DNA from: Labia minor
Lineage: Eukaryota; Arthropoda; Insecta; Dermaptera; Spongiphoridae
DNA length: 64,000 nt
Assembly (NCBI GenBank): GCA_963082975.1
Contig: OY720344.1
Span: 78,356,053 to 78,420,052 of the forward strand
Direction of reading: 5' to 3'
The stretch's first letter is position 1. The number at the start of each line of letters is the position of its first letter. The notes below the pieces were generated by a model. That model made no database searches and had not been told where the DNA came from. It saw only the letters and a program-made list of their open reading frames with translations. The position numbers and the translations under genes are program-made. Below are positions 49,079 through 60,294 of this stretch, in pieces.

Positions 49079-50240
49079 ATTTTTTTTCTTTATTGGATTA
49101 ATGATTTTAAAAAAATTTTATTTACAATAAATAAATTAATATATTGTTTTGTATAGTAGTCATTGATATTTCATCATGTAAACAACTTATTTAAAATATA
49201 TGTTTAACCCCACTTAAAAAGATACTTTTTTAAATTAATGAAAAAACATGTTGTTTTAGGTCCTGTATTTTGCTATTTATATTGTAATACTAATTTTGTC
49301 AGTGAAGATTTTTTAGCTAAACATTTAAAGAAGTGTATTATGAAAGTAGTATTTTTATTATTAAAAAGTCAAATAAAAATAAAAATGGATTCAGTTAAAC
49401 ATTTCAAAAGAGAACTTGAAGACTATTTCTGTGAAGACAAGTGCAGAGTCTTTTAAATGTAACTACTGTGAGAAAAAATTTAGTCTAAAATCTAATTTAA
49501 ATAAACACTTCATAGTTCATTCAAGTGAAAAACCTTTTAATTGTAACTATTGTAAAAAACTATTTTGTCGGAAATTCGATTTTAATAGACATTCATTAAT
49601 TCATACAGGTGAGAAATTTTTTGAATGTAAATATTGTAAAAAAAAAAAATTTTTATGAAATCACTTGTAAATTCCCATTTATTAAGCCATACAGAGTCAA
49701 AAAAGCCTTTTGAATGTAATTATTGTAAAAAGATATTTAATGGAAAATCTGATTTAAATAGGCATATACTAATTCATACAGACGAAAAACCTTTTGAGTG
49801 TAATTATTGTAAAAAGAAATTTCGTTTAAAATCACATTTATTAACTCATACAGGGGAAAAGTCTTATGAGTGCAATTATTGTCATGAAAAATTCCGATTA
49901 AAATCACATTTAAATACAAATTTATTAACTCATACAGGGGACAAACCTTTTGAGAGCATCTATTGTAAAGAGAAATTCCGTATAAAATCAGATTTAAATT
50001 TTCATTTATTAACCCATACAGGCGCAAAACCTTTTGAATGTAATTATTGTCAGAAGATATTTAAAAATAAATCTATTTTAAAAAGACATTTAATAATTCA
50101 CACAGGTGAAAATCCTTTTGAATGTAACTATTGTAAAAAGAAATTTAGTCTAAAATCTAATTTAAATAGACATTTAATAATTCATCTTTTGAGTGTAATT
50201 ATTGTAAAAAAAAATTTAATTTAAAATCAAATTTAAATTC

Positions 50241-50345
50241 TCAGATCACCACATAATTTGTAAATATAATTTTTATTAATTTTCAAATATATATTGTTTA
50301 TATACATAAAAAATTATTCGTTTCTTTTAGATATGTAAATTACAT
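50241..50345 (-). repeat. Family D fragment truncating Z3
   Basis: Reverse complement of the family D words at 31590 and 52470 (GAGATCACCACATAATTTGT on the plus strand, with one change). It begins inside what would be the next zinc finger of Z3. Confidence 0.65.
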
Positions 50346-50507
50346 AAAAAATTGTAGAATTTTCAGTTAAGTGAAAAATTATTTATTCAGAGATAAAACT
50401 AACATTTCTGAAAAAAGTATAATTGATTGCTGAGATGTTAGTTTTATCTCTGAATAAATAATTTTCAACATAACTGAAAAATCTACAATTTTTTAATTCC
50501 CAATATT
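50337..50507. repeat. Family E palindromic element, copy 1
   Basis: Arms of about 65 nt (AAATTGTAGAATTTTCAGTT ... ending AGATAAAACTAACAT) are inverted around a loop of about 29 nt. The transcript would fold into a long hairpin. Related palindromes at 52297-52434 and 60000-60140. Confidence 0.7.
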
Positions 50508-50530
50508 CCTTTTAAATAAAAAAAACGGAC

Positions 50531-50660
50531 TAAGCACGGTTAATTAGTTTTAAATTAGTTGCCTTTCGCATGTAGATAGCGCAAAAAAGCGGGCATGGCG
50601 CGGTTTGAATTAGTTTTAAATTAGTTACCTTGCGCCGTCAGAAAGCGCAAAACGCCGTTT
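50531..50660 (+). repeat. Tandem repeat, two units of about 64 bp
   Basis: Each unit contains TTAGTTTTAAATTAGTT(G/A)CC and an AGCGCAAAA(A/C) word; the second unit is diverged. GC content is raised. Followed by a HINE-like core with TGTCTGTCTGTCTGTCC near 50733. Confidence 0.6.
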
Positions 50661-51223
50661 CAAAAAATTAACATTGGGTGTCCAGGTCTGATAACGGATA
50701 ATCTGTGGTTTTTATCAACTCCGCTTCATGTATGTCTGTCTGTCTGTCCGCTCTTATGACAAATTGAAATCAATTTTTTATCAACTTTAAATTGACTATT
50801 GAAAATTTTTATAGATATTTTAATGGATCCCTAGAAGGTATGGTAGAAATATAATTGAATTAAAATTAATTAATTTTAATATAATTATATATTAATTGAT
50901 TGAATATTTGAATTTTTATTCATGCCATCTGACGGATAAATATTGAGTTGGTTTTCATTTTGAAAAAAAATTCAAAATAATTTATAAGATTAAAAGAGAA
51001 ATTTGTTATTAATATAATAATTATTTATTTATAAATATAATATAATAATTATTATTTCATAAAATGACATTTACTTAACATAAATAAATAAATAAATGTT
51101 AGAAAATTAATATTTTTTTATTTTATTCAATTTGCAAATTTTGTATAACTTCAACTTTTCTATTTCTATTGTTATATTAAATAAATTTATTCAATTAAAA
51201 TTTCACTAAAAAGAATAAAATAA

Positions 51224-51862
51224 TATAAATATAAAAAAAATTATAAAATACGTTTTTCTCATGGACTAAAAAGAATAAAATAATTTTTCTATAAGCGTGA
51301 CAAAAAGTTTATGGATGAATTGCTTCATATTCAACTAAAAAAGTTGGCCGCTTTTAGTTTTCATTTGCTTTCCTTTTTATTTCTATGCAACAAAATTCCT
51401 TTATAGAGCTATAATTTATATATATACTTACATACCACACTAAAACACTTCATTAACAAGTAAAACTATTTCTTCTAGTATAATCAACTGTTTTGGATTT
51501 GATTGATATTATGTAAATTGATAAAATAATAATTCTTTTAAAATTTGTTACATACTTTGAAATAAGCATATTGCAGTGAAAGGAAATAAAAGATTAATTT
51601 CTTAGCTCTTAATCTATCAATTTTATAGCATAATAAAAAAAAAATCAGTTTATGTGTTTAATAAAATTTTTATTATTACAAAGATTTGACTTAAATAATA
51701 ATATAAATAAATAAAACTAAATGCATCCAACGTTTTTCATTGAATATGAAGCAATTCATCCATAAACTTTGTCAGGCTTATAGAAAAATTATTTTAATCT
51801 TTTTAGTCAATAAGAAAAACGTTATTTTGTATTAAATTTTTTTTATATTTATAATTAATAAT
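51224..51862. mobile_element. Family F inverted-repeat element, long copy
   Basis: Arms of about 130 bp face each other: left TTTATGGATGAATTGCTTCA ... TTGGCCGC, right CCAACGTTTTTCATTGAATA TGAAGC. The interior of about 380 bp is AT-rich and non-coding. A shorter copy lies at 55795-56130. No target duplication resolved. Confidence 0.65.
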
Positions 51863-51871
51863 GTATGGCGA

Positions 51872-52180
51872 GGGCATAGTCTGTGACACACAACTGGGGG
51901 ATGATTTTACAAGACCAACGAAATCATTTTTTAAATTATGCTTGCTCTGCAGCAGTGCTATCTCTTGAGCGCCTGCAGAGTTAAAAATTAGGTGCCTGCA
52001 GCGCCATCTCTTAACCAGCACCCAAAAACTAAACAATGATTCAGCTTGGCAGGCTAAGTGAGATGTGGTGAGATGGGTTTGGTCCACAGAGCATCCGTAT
52101 CACAGACTATCTTTAAGATGTCCCCACTCCGGGTTAAATTTTGAAGCAAAGTTTTAGCACATCGCGCCACCTGGTATCAT
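51872..52180 (+). repeat. Family G repeat, copy 1
   Basis: GC-richer block with ACACACAACTGGGGGATGAT, TTAGGTGCCTGCAGCGCC and CACAGAGCATCCGTATCACA. Related blocks occur at 53600-53870, 58900-59165 and 60295-60525, all within the zinc-finger cluster. No coding content recognised. Confidence 0.55.
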
Positions 52181-52243
52181 AACCCATATACTAATTTTAT
52201 AAAAAACGCTATAAAAAAGCGTGCTTGTGTGTGTGTCTGTGTG

Positions 52244-52245
<2 letters not shown>

Positions 52246-52282
<37 letters not shown>
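52246..52282 (+). repeat. Run of 37 T
   Basis: An uninterrupted T homopolymer after a GT microsatellite (52221-52242). It may be the poly(A) trace of a retroposed copy on the minus strand or an assembly-sensitive simple repeat. Confidence 0.85.
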
Positions 52283-52283
<1 letters not shown>

Positions 52284-52296
52284 TCGGGAATTCCGG

Positions 52297-52434
52297 GAAT
52301 TAAAAAATTGTGGAAAATTTTCTGTTAAATGAAAAATTATCTATTTGGAGATAAATATTAGTTTAATTTCCAAATAAATAATTTTTCATTAACTGAAAAT
52401 TTTCTACAATCTTTTTATGTAATTAACATATCTA
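52297..52434. repeat. Family E palindromic element, copy 2
   Basis: Inverted arms of about 60 nt (AAATTGTGGAAAATTTTCTG ... and GAAAATTTTCTACAATC) with a short loop. Diverged from 50337-50507. Confidence 0.65.
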
Positions 52435-52439
52435 AAAGA

Positions 52440-53110
52440 AACGAATAATTTTTTATGTATATAAACAATATATATTTGAAAATTAATAAAAATTATAAAA
52501 TTATATTTACAAATAATGTGGTGATCTCACTATTAAACATATCTTTTTAACATTTTGTTTTTTCGCTTGTGCAAAAATTTGACAATTTTTGAATTGTTAT
52601 TATTGAATTTATACAGCTAGATTGATATAGTAATGTTCTAAGAGTAATAGATAATATATAATACATAATACATAATATTTGTTCTAAAATTAATAAAAAT
52701 TATAAAATTATATTTACAAATTATGTGGTGATCTCACTATTAAACATATCTTTTTAACATTTTGTTTTTTCGCTTGTGCAAAAATTTTACAATTTTTGAA
52801 TTGTTATTATGGAATTTATACAGCTAGATGAAAATAGTAATGTCTAAGTGATAGATAATATATAATACATAATACATCATATTTATTTGAAAATTAATAA
52901 AAATTATAAAATTATGTTTACAAATTATATGGTGATCTCACTATTAAACATATCTTATTTACATATTGTTTATTCATATATTGTGAGACGTATAAATTTA
53001 CACCTTTGAAAATAGTTTTATTAAATACACAAAACATATTATCTTGGGTTACTTTCTGAGGTATCACTCCACGGTTTAACTTTTTCTTCTCGCTTGTTGT
53101 AAAATCGCTG
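52440..53110 (+). repeat. Family D with about 205-bp tandem units
   Basis: The word AAAATTAATAAAAATTATAAA recurs at about 52481, 52685 and 52890, giving a period near 204-205 bp over about 2.5 units. The last unit leads into 53005-53110, which matches the Penelope-like remnant at 33150-33245 (SDFTTSEKKKLN on the minus strand). Confidence 0.7.
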
Positions 53111-53565
53111 TTTTCATGATTAATCCATCTGAGAAATGATAACAAATAATTTTAAAATAGTTTAATAGATATGTTTGGAATATCGAATTTTAAGTACATG
53201 GGTTGATCTACAGGTTATAAATATGGTCTGTTTAATAAAAACTTAGCCTATTGTCTTGGATCAGGTATACGAGGAAATAGAAGAATAGTTAAAATAGAAA
53301 GAAACTCGTTCATTTTCAATAGACAACATATATTAATAATATATTCAAATATTTTATTTTATATGTACATAATTCAGTAATACTGAATATTAATGTAAAT
53401 ATAAATAATAATATTTAATATGGCAAATATGTAAAATTTTGTAAATAAATAAAATATTTAATAATATATTAATAAATTTAATATTAATATAAAATAATTT
53501 ATATAATAAAATTTTACTTACTGTAGGCATGTTTGCAATTGCTGCCTTCGGATTTCGAATTTTTA

Positions 53566-53870
53566 TGCACGATGTAGCCTGTGGCGAGGGGACAATGACA
53601 CACATCAACACACATGGACACACAACTGGGGGATGATTTTACAAGTCCAAGAAAATAAATTCAAATTTTATCTTCTACAGTAGTGCGGCCTCGTGAGCGT
53701 CTTCAGAGTTACAAATTGGGTGCCTGCAGCGCCTTCTGGTATCATAACCCATTAAAGTCAAAACATGGACTCAGAGCTTGCCTAAGAGTGAGATGTACCT
53801 GATCCGTATAATAACACATAACACATAACAGCTCATAAGGATCCCAAACGATCCCAAAGGATCCCTCACC
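53566..53870 (+). repeat. Family G repeat, copy 2, upstream of Z4
   Basis: Shares ACACACAACTGGGGGATGAT, GGTGCCTGCAGCGCC and TGGTATCATAACCCAT with 51872-52195. It ends about 60 bp before the ATG of Z4, so it may form part of that gene's promoter region. Confidence 0.55.
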
Positions 53871-53929
53871 CTGGATGACATGGAGTTGTCAATTCTGTTA
53901 TATGGTCTGTGGTTTATATAAACGAAAAA

Positions 53930-55301
53930 ATGGATCTTAATTCAGAAGAAGACAAAAAATATCCAATATATATAGGTAATGATCTATTATAGGGAAATTT
54001 TTCTTTTGAAAATGCATAATTATAAAGGAAATAATTTGTTTATAGGTCCTCTAGTTTGTTGTTTATATTGTCATACTAATTTTATAAATGTTGATTTTTT
54101 ATCTAAACATTTAAAAAAGTGTATGCACAAAGAAATATGTTCATTATTAAGAAGTCAATTCGAGTTCAAGAAGGATTCTCAGAAAAATTTCAAGAAAAAC
54201 AGAAAGGACAAAAGTCTTGAAAAAGATATTAAATTAACCCATAATTCTGAAAAGATATATCAATGTAACTATTGCCAAAAGAAATTTAATGTGAAATCAA
54301 ATTTAAAAAAACATTTAAGAATCCATACAGGTGAAAAGCCATTTGAATGTAATTATTGTCAAAACAAATTTAACCAAAAATCTACCTTAAATAGTCATTT
54401 ATTAACTCATACAGGTGAAAAGCCTTTTGAATGTAATTATTGTAAAAAGAAATATAATCGAAAATCTAATTTAAATATTCATATATTAAAACATACGGGT
54501 GAAAAACCTTATGAATGTAATTTTTGCAAAAAGAAATTTAGTTTAAAATATTCTTTAAAATCTCATTTGTTAAGTCATACAGGTGAAAAATCTTTTGAAT
54601 GTAATTTTTGCAATAAGAAATTTAATCAAAAATCTAATTTGACAACACATTTAAAAATTCATACAGGAGAAAAACTTTTTGAATGTAATTTATGCAAAAA
54701 GAAATTTAGTTTTAAACATTGTTTAAAATCTCATTTGTTAAGTCATTCAGATGAAAAACCATTTGAATGTAATTATTGTCCCAAACGATTTAATGTAAAA
54801 TCCAGTTTAAATTTACATATATTAACTCATACAGGGGAAAAACCTTTTGAGTGCAAGTATTGTAAAAAGAATTTTTGTCGAAAATGTGATTTAAATATTC
54901 ATATATTACAACATACTGGTGAAAAACCTTATGAATGTAATTATTGTAACATGAAATTTAATTCAAAATATTATTTTAATAAACATTTAATGATTCATAC
55001 AGGAGAAAAACCTTATGGATGTAATTATTGTAACATGAAATTTAATTCAAAATATTATTTTAATAAACATTTAATGATTCATACAGGAGAAAAATCTTTT
55101 GAATGTAATTTTTGCCAAAAGAAATTTTTACAAAAAGGTAATTTAAAATCACATTTAAAGACTCATACAGGAGAAACACCTTTTGAATGTAATTATTGTA
55201 AAAAGAATTTTAGTCAAAAATCTGATTTAAATTCTCATTTATTGACACATACAGATGAAAGCCTTGTTAATGCAATTATTGTAAAAAGAAATTTAATGTA
55301 A
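53930..55301 (+). CDS. Z4: C2H2 zinc-finger protein, 12 fingers
   Basis: Exon 1 53930-53975 (MDLNSEEDKKYPIYI), a 70-bp phase-1 intron, exon 2 54046-55301; 433 residues. The C2HC-like head reads [26 protein letters not shown]. Twelve fingers follow. Fingers 9 and 10 (helix NSKYYFNKH) are almost identical in DNA: an 84-bp tandem copy with a GAA to GGA change. Fingers 3, 5, 7-9, 11 and 12 correspond in order to fingers of Z2, while finger 4 is closest to the first finger of Z1. The C terminus carries the same frameshifted finger as Z2. Expected to act in the nucleus on DNA; the target cannot be predicted safely. Confidence 0.9.
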
Positions 55302-55794
55302 AAAATTCATTTAAATCTCATTTATTTATTCGAACAGAACCTAAGCGTCCGATTTTAATATAATTGTAACCATAATCATGTGAGATAATTATAGTATTAA
55401 GTCATAATATAATAGTACATAATAAGTATTTATTTTTTAATTTAAAACAAATATCACTAACGTTTAATTTGACGAAGGTTTCAGACCAGTTTATTTGGTA
55501 TAATCAATTTGTATTGCATTTATTCTTGTATGTTTTCTCCATTTTTAGTCTGAATCCCTTTCATATAAAATTTAACAAATATATTATAATTTCTTATATT
55601 TAAAAATTCTGAGTTTTTTTAATTGTTGTAAAACCTCTTCCTTCTCACAATTGCAATTTTGTTCTTGAGAGTCGAATTATGTACCGATTTTTTTAATTTC
55701 TCTTTCAAATGGTTTAAATCAACTGATTATTTAATAACTTACATGCAGCTAAATCGAATCAACCACTACTTAAATAAATTTATTCAATTAAAAT

Positions 55795-56130
55795 TGCTCT
55801 AAAAAGAATAAAATAATATAAATATAAAAAAAAAATTATAAAATAACGTTTATCTCATGGACTTAAAAAGAATAAAATAATTTTTCTATAAGCCTGGCAA
55901 AGTTTATCGATGAATTGCTTCATATTCAACTAAAACGTTGGCCGCTTTTAGTTGTTTTCTATTTTATTTCTATGCAATTTTCATATAAATCTAATGCGCC
56001 TAACGTTTTTCGTTGAATATGAAGCAATTCATCCATAAACTTTGTCAGGCTTATAGAAAAATTATTTTATTATTTTAGTTCATGAGAAAAACGTTTTTTT
56101 ATTAATTTTTTTTTATATTTATATTTATAA
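55795..56130. mobile_element. Family F inverted-repeat element, short copy
   Basis: Arms as in 51224-51862 (TCGATGAATTGCTTCATATT / GAATATGAAGCAATTCATCC), with most of the interior lost. It directly abuts a retrotransposon integrase fragment on the right. Confidence 0.65.
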
Positions 56131-56132
56131 TT

Positions 56133-56540
56133 ATGCCTGTGACAACTAAATTTATTCCAGCAGAATTGTTTTTTGGACGGAAATTGAAAAGAGCAGGAGA
56201 CTGGAAATTTAAAGATAAAGAACAAGAAGCAAACTTGATCGATTCCCAAGAAGAAAGAAATAAAACAAAGAAAGAAAATGAAGAAACCAGTAAAGGAAAT
56301 GTTAAAAAATATTATTCGAAAATTTATAAAAATAGAAATCAATTGACAAGAAATTATGAAATAGGAGAGTTTTTGGAATATAAAGAGGTGTGCGGGCTTG
56401 TTACCAAGATGGACGGGACCATGGAGGATTATTGGCAAGTGTAGTGATTCGATAGTCAGATTAGAAAACATTAAAAATAAATACATAGTCGAGAAGGTAC
56501 ATATAAAGGATGTGAAGCCAGAGATAATGAAGAAGGAGAA
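56133..56540 (+). mobile_element. Ty3/gypsy-type integrase C-terminal fragment (fossil)
   Basis: Translation shows TTKFIPAELFFGRKLKRAGD, a linker, and a GPWRIIGK..SIVRLENI...VHIKDVKP block, the end of a gypsy-type integrase. Capsid, protease and polymerase are absent, and the fragment is broken by at least one change. No LTR pair could be assigned. It is an old remnant, bordered by a family F element on the left. Confidence 0.7.
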
Positions 56541-56544
56541 TATT

Positions 56545-57190
56545 TGTATACAAGAGTATCCAAGAAGGTGGTCCAGTGTTATTTTCCTGTACTATTATTA
56601 TTATTATGATTATTGTTTATTATTGATTTGTAAAAGAAAGAAGATTGTATTTGATTTTTCCTAATAAAGTTTATTAAATATCTGTAATATGTTACAATAT
56701 ATATAGATAATTGATTTTTAATGATATCGAAAATAGCCTTATTTAATTTTATTTTAATCGTTTAACTAATCACTCTCCACGGTTCATCGCCCAGCCAAGC
56801 AAATACTCCACTCCTCTCCCCCTCTCGTTTTTTTTTATTTATTTATTTTTTAATTTTTTTTTTTTGTTTTTAAAATCTTTTGTACCCAGGAACTATGTCA
56901 AAGTTATATTTTTGAATTTTGACTTCAGGAAATTAGCGGCTCCTGAGGAGGTTTTAACAGAAAAGGCCCCGGCTCCCTGGTAAAGTTATCATTCTATATA
57001 GCCGGACCGCATAGTGTTAAGAATGAAGAAAGATAGGTTAGTGAGAAAAGTAATAAACAGCTTCCCTAACCAAAACAGAGGTGGAAAGACTGGTCTAAAT
57101 AGGTCCTAGGCCTAATAAGAAGTAAAAGAGTAAGATTTTTAATGAATATTTTTAATTATAATGAAATTTAAGAAAAGCCAATTCCGAGAT
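56545..57190. other. Unassigned DNA before the inverted duplication
   Basis: May include trailing sequence of the retrotransposon fossil. A GC-richer part (about 56935-57115) has no recognisable protein. T-rich simple sequence at 56828-56875. Confidence 0.35.
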
Positions 57191-57281
57191 ATTTTATAAA
57201 TGAAAAATTAACATTTTTAACGTCATTTAATACATAAACTAAAAATATATACTTTCATTAATAATATTAATTTAAATTAAT

Positions 57282-57420
57282 TTATTTGTTTTTTTTATTA
57301 AGTTCTTTTATAAATTTTTCTAGACCATAATTATTTTTCTCCCCTAGAAGATACTTATCTAATTCTGTGGCACTAGGTCGAAAATTATTTGTCGCAGCAA
57401 GCAGATTTCTCTAACATTCT
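57282..57420 (-). pseudogene. C-terminal coding remnant downstream of Z5
   Basis: The minus strand reads RNLLAATNNFRPSATELDKY, LLGEKNNYGLEKFIKELNKK and a stop; a TAG precedes the first Arg. The bias toward polar, protein-like composition suggests an old reading frame. The family is not recognised. A more decayed copy is at about 63155-63290 in the other arm, so it was there before the duplication. Confidence 0.35.
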
Positions 57421-57762
57421 TTCTTAACTTTATCTTTGGCCTACCAAGTGAAGGAAAGCTAATAAAGTATTTTCTCTATGCTACAAAAATAAAATAGTCT
57501 CATTGAACTTAGCCGAGATATTAATCCCATGAAATATATGTAGGACATCCGTAAGTGCCTATAAGTCAGATTTTCAATAGCATCCCATATCGATGGACTC
57601 AACTCATTTTTATTACAAAAAATAAAAATGTGACTTAAATAAATATAGGATAAAATGTAAAATTAAAATAATTCATTTTATAATATATATTTACAAAAAT
57701 ATTTACATATTAATTTATAATTTTATAGATAAGGATTTCTGTCATAATAAAAATTAAAAATA

Positions 57763-58795
57763 TTAACCTGTATGAGTTACTAAATGTCTATTTAAACTAG
57801 ATTTTGAATTAAATTTCTTTTTACAATAATGACATTCAAATGGCTTTTCACCTGTATGTATTATTAAATGTGTTTTTAAATTAGATTTTTGATTAAATTT
57901 CTTATTACACTGATTACACTCAAAAGGTTTTTCACCTGTATGGATTAATAAATGATAATCTAGAGTACGTTTTTGGTTAAATTTCTTTTTACAATAATTA
58001 CATTCGAAAGGCTTTTCACCTGTATGAATTTTTAAATGAGCTTTTAAATTAGCCACTTGATTAAATTTCTTCTTACAATAGTTACATTCAAAAGGTTTTT
58101 CACCAGTATGAATTAAAAGATGAGAATTTAAGGTAACTTTTTGATTAAATTTCTTTTTACAATAGTTACATTCAAAGGATTTTTCACCTGAATGTAATAA
58201 TAAATGTGTATTGAAATCAGACTTTCTTTTAAAGGTCTCAGAACAATAATGACACCTAAAAGTTAATTCTCCTGTATGAATTATTAGATGTCTATCTAAA
58301 ATAGATTTTAGGCTAAATTTTTTTTTACAATATTTACATTCAAATGGCTTTTCACCAGTATGAATTATTAAATGTCTATTTAAATGAAATTTACGATTAA
58401 ATTTCTTCTTACAATAGTTACATTCATAATTATTTTTTATTTTGATGGTGGTATCCTTTTCAATTTTTGTTTCTTCTGTATCATTATTGATATTTTGCAA
58501 ATCTTTTTTAAATTTTATTTGAGTCTTGAATAAACAACATATTTCTTTATGAATACATTTTTTTAAATGCTTAGATAAAAAATCCTCATTGATAAAATTA
58601 GTATGACAATAAAAACAACTAACAAGAGGTCCTAAAATAAATCAAAAGGAAAATTTAATATATAACATTAATATAATTATTTTTATTTGTTTTTGAGTAT
58701 TGTAAATAAAAAAAAATAATAGTAAAATTATACTACAACCCAATCTTACCTATATATATTGGGTATTTCCTGTCTTCTTGTGAATTAATATTCAT
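57763..58795 (-). CDS. Z5: C2H2 zinc-finger protein, 8 fingers
   Basis: Exon 1 58795-58750 (MNINSQEDRKYPIYI), a 118-bp phase-1 intron (GTAAGA...TTATTTTAG), exon 2 58631-57763; 304 residues. The first codon of exon 2 is split as G/GA. The head reads [26 protein letters not shown]: the first Cys of the CC pair is Ser, while the C-x2-C...H...C ligands remain. An acidic linker (NNDTEETKIEKDT) precedes eight fingers. It faces Z6 head to head, the two starts being 2.6 kb apart. It looks intact and is the only member on the minus strand. Regulation unknown. Confidence 0.9.
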
Positions 58796-58899
58796 ATTAT
58801 GTGTACTAAAACTTATGCAAATATCAAAAAAAAAAGTTATAAAATCAAAAAATAAATATTTGACTTTTAAATGTAGATACCACTAAAAATCCGTATCAG

Positions 58900-59165
58900 A
58901 ATTAGACTCACAGAGCTCACAGAGTATCCGTCAACCCAGTATCACCTCAATGGGACCGGTGTAACTCGAACACCAGATGGCGTTACAGGAAAAAGGTTGA
59001 CTCTTCAGGCGCCCAATAGATGGAACCGCAAAAAAAAATGAACAAAGATCACCCCCTCCCACAGGCCTTCCGAATTCCCTGCAATTATTTGAATATCAAA
59101 CTCGACATACCATCCGTGCACAGAGTATCCGTACACATAATATTCGAAACAAACCCAGCAATTCT
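58900..59165 (+). repeat. Family G repeat, copy 3
   Basis: Shares GTTGACTCTTCAGGCGCCCA and CAGGCCTTCCGAATTCCCT with 60295-60525 in direct orientation, and CACAGAGTATCCGT words with the copy at 51872. Lies just upstream of Z5. Confidence 0.6.
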
Positions 59166-59449
59166 TGACTAATTTTTATTTTTCACTTAACACTATTTAA
59201 CTTATGAAGTTATATTATTTATTATTTGATAAATATAAATATAAATTTTATTTAACATTTAACACAAATAAAATTGAAAAATTTATTATAAATTGTTTGA
59301 TAAATAATTTAAATTACATTGTAACAAATCAAATATCAAAGTTAAATTATTTAATATTTGATAAATAAATACAAATTTCACAGCAATATAGAAATTCACA
59401 ATAAGCACTATTAAATCAAATATATTCACGTACTCCTCTCAGTATATCT

Positions 59450-59725
59450 TTTATAGTTTTTCACATGTTTAAAAATTGCATAAAACTGCTATATATAGAA
59501 TTTCAGCTTGGTTGAATCGCTAAAAGTACCGAAATTAATTTTTTAGCACGTTGACTAACAATCACGCGCCAGCATGTGACCAGATACCCTCAACAAAGAG
59601 CCAAACTATACTATTTATTAATTTTAATTTATAATTTAATTTAAATATAATATATATGTGTTAATTTATCCAATTGGAATTTGCATGATTGCCGACCGGA
59701 GACATCCCACATTTTTTTCATTTAT
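59450..59725 (+). repeat. Family B, HINE-like element, 3' part only
   Basis: Matches the 3' half of the copies at 11893 and 21957 (AAAACTGCTATATATAGAAT, GAATCGCTAAAAGTACCG). The 5' hairpin and microsatellite are missing. Confidence 0.6.
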
Positions 59726-59999
59726 AAATTTACCCAAATGTACGTAAATCAGTTGTTTGATAAACTTAGATGATTAAAAATGCGTTGGATTAATTATTCT
59801 TAGTTAATCAATGATTTATGGATTTCTTGTGATCTTTTTGGAAATAGAAATGATTATTTATTTATTTATAAATTTCCTTCTCACTAAGAACAATTCGTAT
59901 GTGTTTCTCTCGTTTCAAATATTGACATTGAAGAAAATTTTTAATCCATACATATTAAATATTAACAAGAACATTATTCGTTTATTTTATTTATGTAAA

Positions 60000-60140
60000 T
60001 TACATAAAAGTAGGTGGAGTTTTCTGTTAATTTAAAAATTATTTATTTGGATATAAAACTAACATTTTTGAAAAAAGCATATTTGATTTCTGTAATGCTA
60101 ATTTTATATCTCAATAAATAATTTTTAAATTCCAAATATT
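60000..60140. repeat. Family E palindromic element, copy 3
   Basis: Inverted arms of about 55 nt (TAAAAATTATTTATTTGGAT / ATCTCAATAAATAATTTTTA) with a loop containing TTTTTGAAAAAAGCAT, as in copy 1. Confidence 0.6.
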
Positions 60141-60294
60141 CATTCAAAAAAAATTTAAAAATGCCTCCCTCGTCGGTCGGTAAAAACGCTCACACATGCC
60201 CGCCTGCCACCTTTGCCTCCTTTAGCAACGAAAAAAAAATAGCATTGAGTGGTGTGGTAGTAACTGAATAGCTTTTTTTTAATCCTGGAATGTC

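Larger units (their letters stand above)
46092..50240 (+). pseudogene. Z3: zinc-finger gene broken and split by repeats
   Basis: Exon 1 (46092-46138) starts ATGGATATATATTCACAAAA and ends CATCCAATATATATAG then GTAAGA, but is one base longer than in sister genes, so it is out of frame. The intron is 3.1 kb instead of about 100 bp and holds family A copies. Exon 2 starts at 49260 (TTGTTTTAG acceptor): GPVFCYLYCNTNFVSEDFLA KHLKKC, then about nine finger remnants. The frame changes near 49440 and 49650 and again near 50190; one finger has lost its Cys pair (FESIYC). The array stops at 50240, where a reversed family D repeat begins. Confidence 0.85.

Noticed and set aside
49737-50027. Minus-strand open frame across Z3
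   Set aside because: It is a mirror of the repeated finger codons; the plus strand explains the sequence.
51872-52180. CTCF-like insulator sites in family G (GCGCC..CT words)
   Set aside because: The match to the insect CTCF motif is partial and based on a few bases only.
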